Positions 61,840-64,000 of a stretch of 64,000 bases of DNA are shown piece after piece (position 1 is the first letter of the stretch; each line of letters starts with the position of its first letter). Under the pieces are notes generated by a model. That model saw nothing but the letters and a program-made list of their open reading frames with translations, was not told where the DNA came from and made no database searches. Position numbers and translations under genes: made by a program. Where the stretch lies: NCBI RefSeq assembly GCF_001425175.1, contig NZ_LMDV01000008.1:204490-268489 (forward strand), written 5' to 3'. This DNA comes from Nocardioides sp. Root1257 (GTDB taxonomy: Bacteria > Actinomycetota > Actinomycetes > Propionibacteriales > Nocardioidaceae).

Positions 61840-61988
61840 AGGCTTTCGACACAGCGGAATGTCTTCTTGCACTACGGCCCGGCAACACAAATCCTTCACA
61901 TTTGGTGGCGTAGCGAAACTGGAGCTCAGCCCTTCGATTGCGGCTGGCGCAAAATGGGTCTGCTGCACGAACGGGTGACAGTTTCGGG

Positions 61989-62770
61989 TAGGCCGCCTGG
62001 ACGACGGCTGGAGCCATGATCAGTTCGTTCGGGGTCAACCAGCCGAGAGCGGCCTGTCGACGGCGGCGGAGGGGTCCGTTCGATCCAGGTCACGATCGCG
62101 ATCCGCAGTTCCTCGCGGGTCTTCCAGACCCGACGGTCGAGGACGTTCTTCTGCAGCAGCGAGAAGAACGACTCCATGGCGGCGCCGTCGCCGGGGCGAC
62201 GGCGTTGTCGAGCGCGGCCACGGCCAAACGTGACTTCATGCGTGAGCCGATGGAGTAGCCCACGATCCGGTTCGAGAAGACGTCCTTGACCGCGCAGAGG
62301 TAGAGCTTCCCTTCACCGGTCCAGTGCTCGGTGATGTCGGAGAGCCACAGCTGGTTCGGGGTCAGCGCGGTGAAGTCGCGCCCAACGAGGTCGTCATGGA
62401 CCGGTGGACCGGGCTTCTTGCCGTTGCGGCCGCGCTTCTTGCCGAACACGCTCCACCAGCCCCGCAGGGAGCAGACCTTCCACGCAGTCCCCTCAGCCAT
62501 CTGCTGACCGGCTTTGCGAGCCTCGTCGACCAAGAACCGGTAGCCGGACTCGGGGTCGTCGCGATGGGCGTCGAACACCGCGTTGGCCCGATAGGCCGCG
62601 GAGATCTCGGCATCGGTGACCGGTGCTGCGAGCCACCGGTAGTAGGGCTGGCGGGCGAACTTGAGGACCCGGCACGTCACCGCCACGGGATCCCGTCGCC
62701 GGCAAGCTCGCGGACGAGCGGGTACAACATTTTCCCGGCAGGTTCGCCTGGGACAGGTAGGCCGCCGCAC
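61989..62770 (-). pseudogene. IS3-family transposase OrfB (DDE), multiply broken
   Basis: Pieces read YPLVRELAGDGIP, VAVTCRVLKFARQPYYRWLA, NQLWLSDITEHWTGEGKLYL (first catalytic Asp), AAMESFFSLLQKNVLDRR (catalytic Glu) and RRRQAALGWLTPNELIMAP. A 1-base loss near 62690 shifts the frame. About 140 bp including the second catalytic Asp (the HSDRGSQ-type block) is missing near 62200, and another shift near 62065 breaks the tail. It cannot be active. Confidence 0.9.
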
Positions 62771-62810
62771 GGCGCAGGACCTCGTTCTCCTGCTCGAGCA
62801 GCTTGATCCG

Positions 62811-63029
62811 CTAACTGGCCTCACGCAACTCGTCGGACTCGCTCGCCGCCCGACCGGCAGGCGAGGGACTGGCCGACTTCCGGTCGTCGATGATCAGCCA
62901 GCGCTTCAGACACGACGCGGAGATCTTGAAGTCCTTCGCGACCTGGGCCATCGAGGCATCCGAGTCGCGATCGACCCGAATCACGTCCTCGCGGAACTCC
63001 TTAGGGAACGGCTTGGGCACGGTGCACAT
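62811..63029 (-). pseudogene. IS3-family transposase OrfA, truncated by a stop codon
   Basis: The reading PKPFPKEFREDVIRVDRDSD, then AQVAKDFKISASCLKRWL is the IS3 OrfA helix-turn-helix. A TAG follows ELREAS. The same frame then continues with RIKLLEQENEVLRRAAAYLSQ, the leucine-zipper part, showing that the stop is a later mutation. Confidence 0.88.
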
Positions 63030-63090
63030 CCTTCCAGCGCCAACACACGTCGACGCAGATCAGATGTCACCTATCCGTGCAGCAGACCCA

Positions 63091-63506
63091 ATGTCATCCG
63101 GACCGAGGTGGATCGCTTCCGTTGGGGTTAGTGACTGCGCGCTCTATGCGCCCACGAATGCAGTACCTTCCGTGGGCGGCTTTCCACCGCGACATCGGTG
63201 CAACTGGCGCACTCGGGACTGCTTGATGGTCTGAGGCGAAAGGGTGCTGAACCCCTCGTCACGACGGTTGAGCTCACGCTGTGATCGCTCACGCACCCCA
63301 GGGTTTGCGACTGAGTCTGCCTGCCGGGGGCGACACCACTCGCGGCTCGTTGAGATGCATTTGCCCAAAGTCTCCACCCGACGAAATTCAACCCTGTCGT
63401 GCTCGCGGCGACGAAGCAGGGCGCCGTGACCGCAAGCCTTCCTATCGGCCCCGCGAGTCCACTCATCCCCATCGCGGAGCTTGCCGCCGACGCGCGTGAA
63501 ATAACG
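63091..63506. other. Gene-free stretch between the IS and the kinase gene
   Basis: No complete gene was found in these 416 bp. A plus-strand frame ending in TAA at 63518 (63354-63518; includes NPVVLAATKQGAVTASLPI) reads somewhat like a protein C-terminus but has no start or family. Mixed codon use and the adjacent dead IS suggest decayed DNA. Confidence 0.5.
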
Positions 63507-64000
63507 TCAGTCGCCTAAAGGTTGGTCGGGCGCGTAGCCGTAGCCGTAGCCGTAGCCGTAGCCGTAGCCGTAGCCACCAGATCGTCGCTTGTTGGGCACC
63601 ATGTTGAGAACGACGCCAACCGGTTGGGCATCAACCTGCGTCAGGCGTTGCACAGCTTGGGCGACCTGATCTTTGGTGGTCTTTCCATACCTTACGACGA
63701 GGAGCGCTCCATCGGCCTGTGAAGCTAACAGCGCAGCGTCGGTGACGGGCAGCAGCGGCGGCGCGTCGATTATGACCATGTCGTACTTGTCGCGGATCTG
63801 CTTGAGCAGATCAGACATGGCGTTTGACTGCAGCAGCTCTGCCGGATTCGGTGGAATGGTGCCGCTGGCGAGCACATCAAGATCAGTGGCTGTATGGTGC
63901 TGAATTGCGTCCGACAACGACACCTTGCCCAGAAGCACCGTGGTGACCCCGACCGAATAGTCAAGGCCGAGAGCGGCTGTCGCCTTGGGACGCCGGAGAT
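63507..64000 (-). CDS. Polysaccharide tyrosine autokinase (BY-kinase, Wzc/CpsD type), C-terminal part
   Basis: The frame enters from beyond the right edge; the visible 164 residues read LRRPKATAALGL (Walker A' region), VGVTTVLLGKVSLSDAIQ, ASGTIPPNPAELLQS and Walker B MVIIDAPPLLPVTDAALLA. This is the kinase domain of bacterial tyrosine kinases that control capsule or exopolysaccharide chain length. The tail ends in seven Gly-Tyr dipeptides, the expected autophosphorylated Tyr cluster, though unusually regular. The apparent start at 63938 is internal. It implies an exopolysaccharide cluster to the right. Confidence 0.92.
   Translation of the reverse strand, partial: LRRPKATAALGLDYSVGVTTVLLGKVSLSDAIQHHTATDLDVLASGTIPPNPAELLQSNAMSDLLKQIRDKYDMVIIDAPPLLPVTDAALLASQADGALLVVRYGKTTKDQVAQAVQRLTQVDAQPVGVVLNMVPNKRRSGGYGYGYGYGYGYGYAPDQPLGD
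63534..63575. repeat. Hexanucleotide tandem repeat (GTAGCC)7
   Basis: Seven perfect copies of GTAGCC encode (Gly-Tyr)7 on the minus strand in the kinase tail. Slipped-strand changes would add or remove Gly-Tyr units without frameshift. Confidence 0.95.

Larger units (their letters stand above)
61955..63090 (-). mobile_element. Decayed IS3-family insertion sequence with terminal inverted repeats
   Basis: The ends are about 26-bp inverted repeats. The left is TGGGTCTGCTGCACG then AACGGGTGACA; the right, read inward, is TGGGTCTGCTGCACG then GATAGGTGACA. Inside are orfA and orfB remnants on the minus strand in IS3 order. The element is 1136 bp, shorter than the usual 1.2-1.3 kb because part of orfB is missing. 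No clear target duplication was seen (AAA versus ATG at the flanks). Confidence 0.9.

Overview
The window is very GC-rich, with almost every codon ending in G or C, many GTG starts and ATGA/GTGA gene overlaps. Mycothiol synthase (mshD), a GlnR-type regulator, an actinobacterial-type ppk and CsoR/CopZ genes, and many apparently leaderless genes point to an actinobacterium. Codon habits such as frequent 'cgtacg' and the repeat families suggest a Nocardioides-like member of the Propionibacteriales; that genus guess is inference. The DNA appears chromosomal, with one decayed insertion sequence.

Region 1 (1-11243) is one tightly overlapping operon: a dipeptide-type ABC transporter (one subunit is a permease-ATPase fusion), a fused S9 peptidase/serine beta-lactamase-fold hydrolase, an M20 deacylase, a GNAT acyltransferase and an enolase-superfamily N-acylamino acid racemase, followed by a PucR-type regulator. 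Together they look like a peptide import system joined to D-to-L amino acid conversion through N-succinyl intermediates. This is the most system-like locus in the window.

Region 2 (11319-22600) holds tRNA-Glu, a 1937-residue secreted GH92 mannosidase, a lipoprotein, a HupE/UreJ-like membrane protein, a 134-bp tandem repeat, a secreted metallophosphatase and tRNA-Asp. Region 3 (22589-30785) contains two CrcB fluoride channel subunits coupled to an anti-sigma-like ATPase, NDH-2, a thioesterase, tRNA-Lys, a cold-shock protein, the copper repressor CsoR with its operator and CopZ, and a DUF3352-type protein.

Region 4 (30831-43363) is centred on phosphate: MutT1, a PHO box, pstSCAB, an orphan OmpR-type regulator, a PiT permease with its DUF47 partner, and polyphosphate kinase. 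It is interrupted by a SipW/TasA-like secretion pair with a small extra gene, and by a DUF559/AbiEi-like gene bracketed by two related palindromes. Region 5 (43407-54327) is mostly housekeeping: an esterase, a huge Ala/Glu coiled-coil protein with 11-residue and 119-residue repeats, DsrE, nitrobindin, Fur, YgfZ, MshD, GlnR, MoaD, VanZ-like and Gmd.

Region 6 (54422-56976) is a sulfur locus: a thioredoxin-like protein whose gene carries an in-frame copy of an intergenic repeat, a leaderless cysteine-containing leader peptide behind a palindrome, then DUF4395, the sulfurtransferase SseA and DUF1416. Region 7 (57245-64000) has visibly lower GC and more A/T-ending codons. It carries a secreted Ig-like protein, DUF4012, an acyltransferase-3/SGNH protein with an apparent ATC start, a dead IS3-type element with intact terminal repeats, and the 3' end of a tyrosine autokinase with a Gly-Tyr repeat tail. 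This looks like the edge of an exopolysaccharide cluster.
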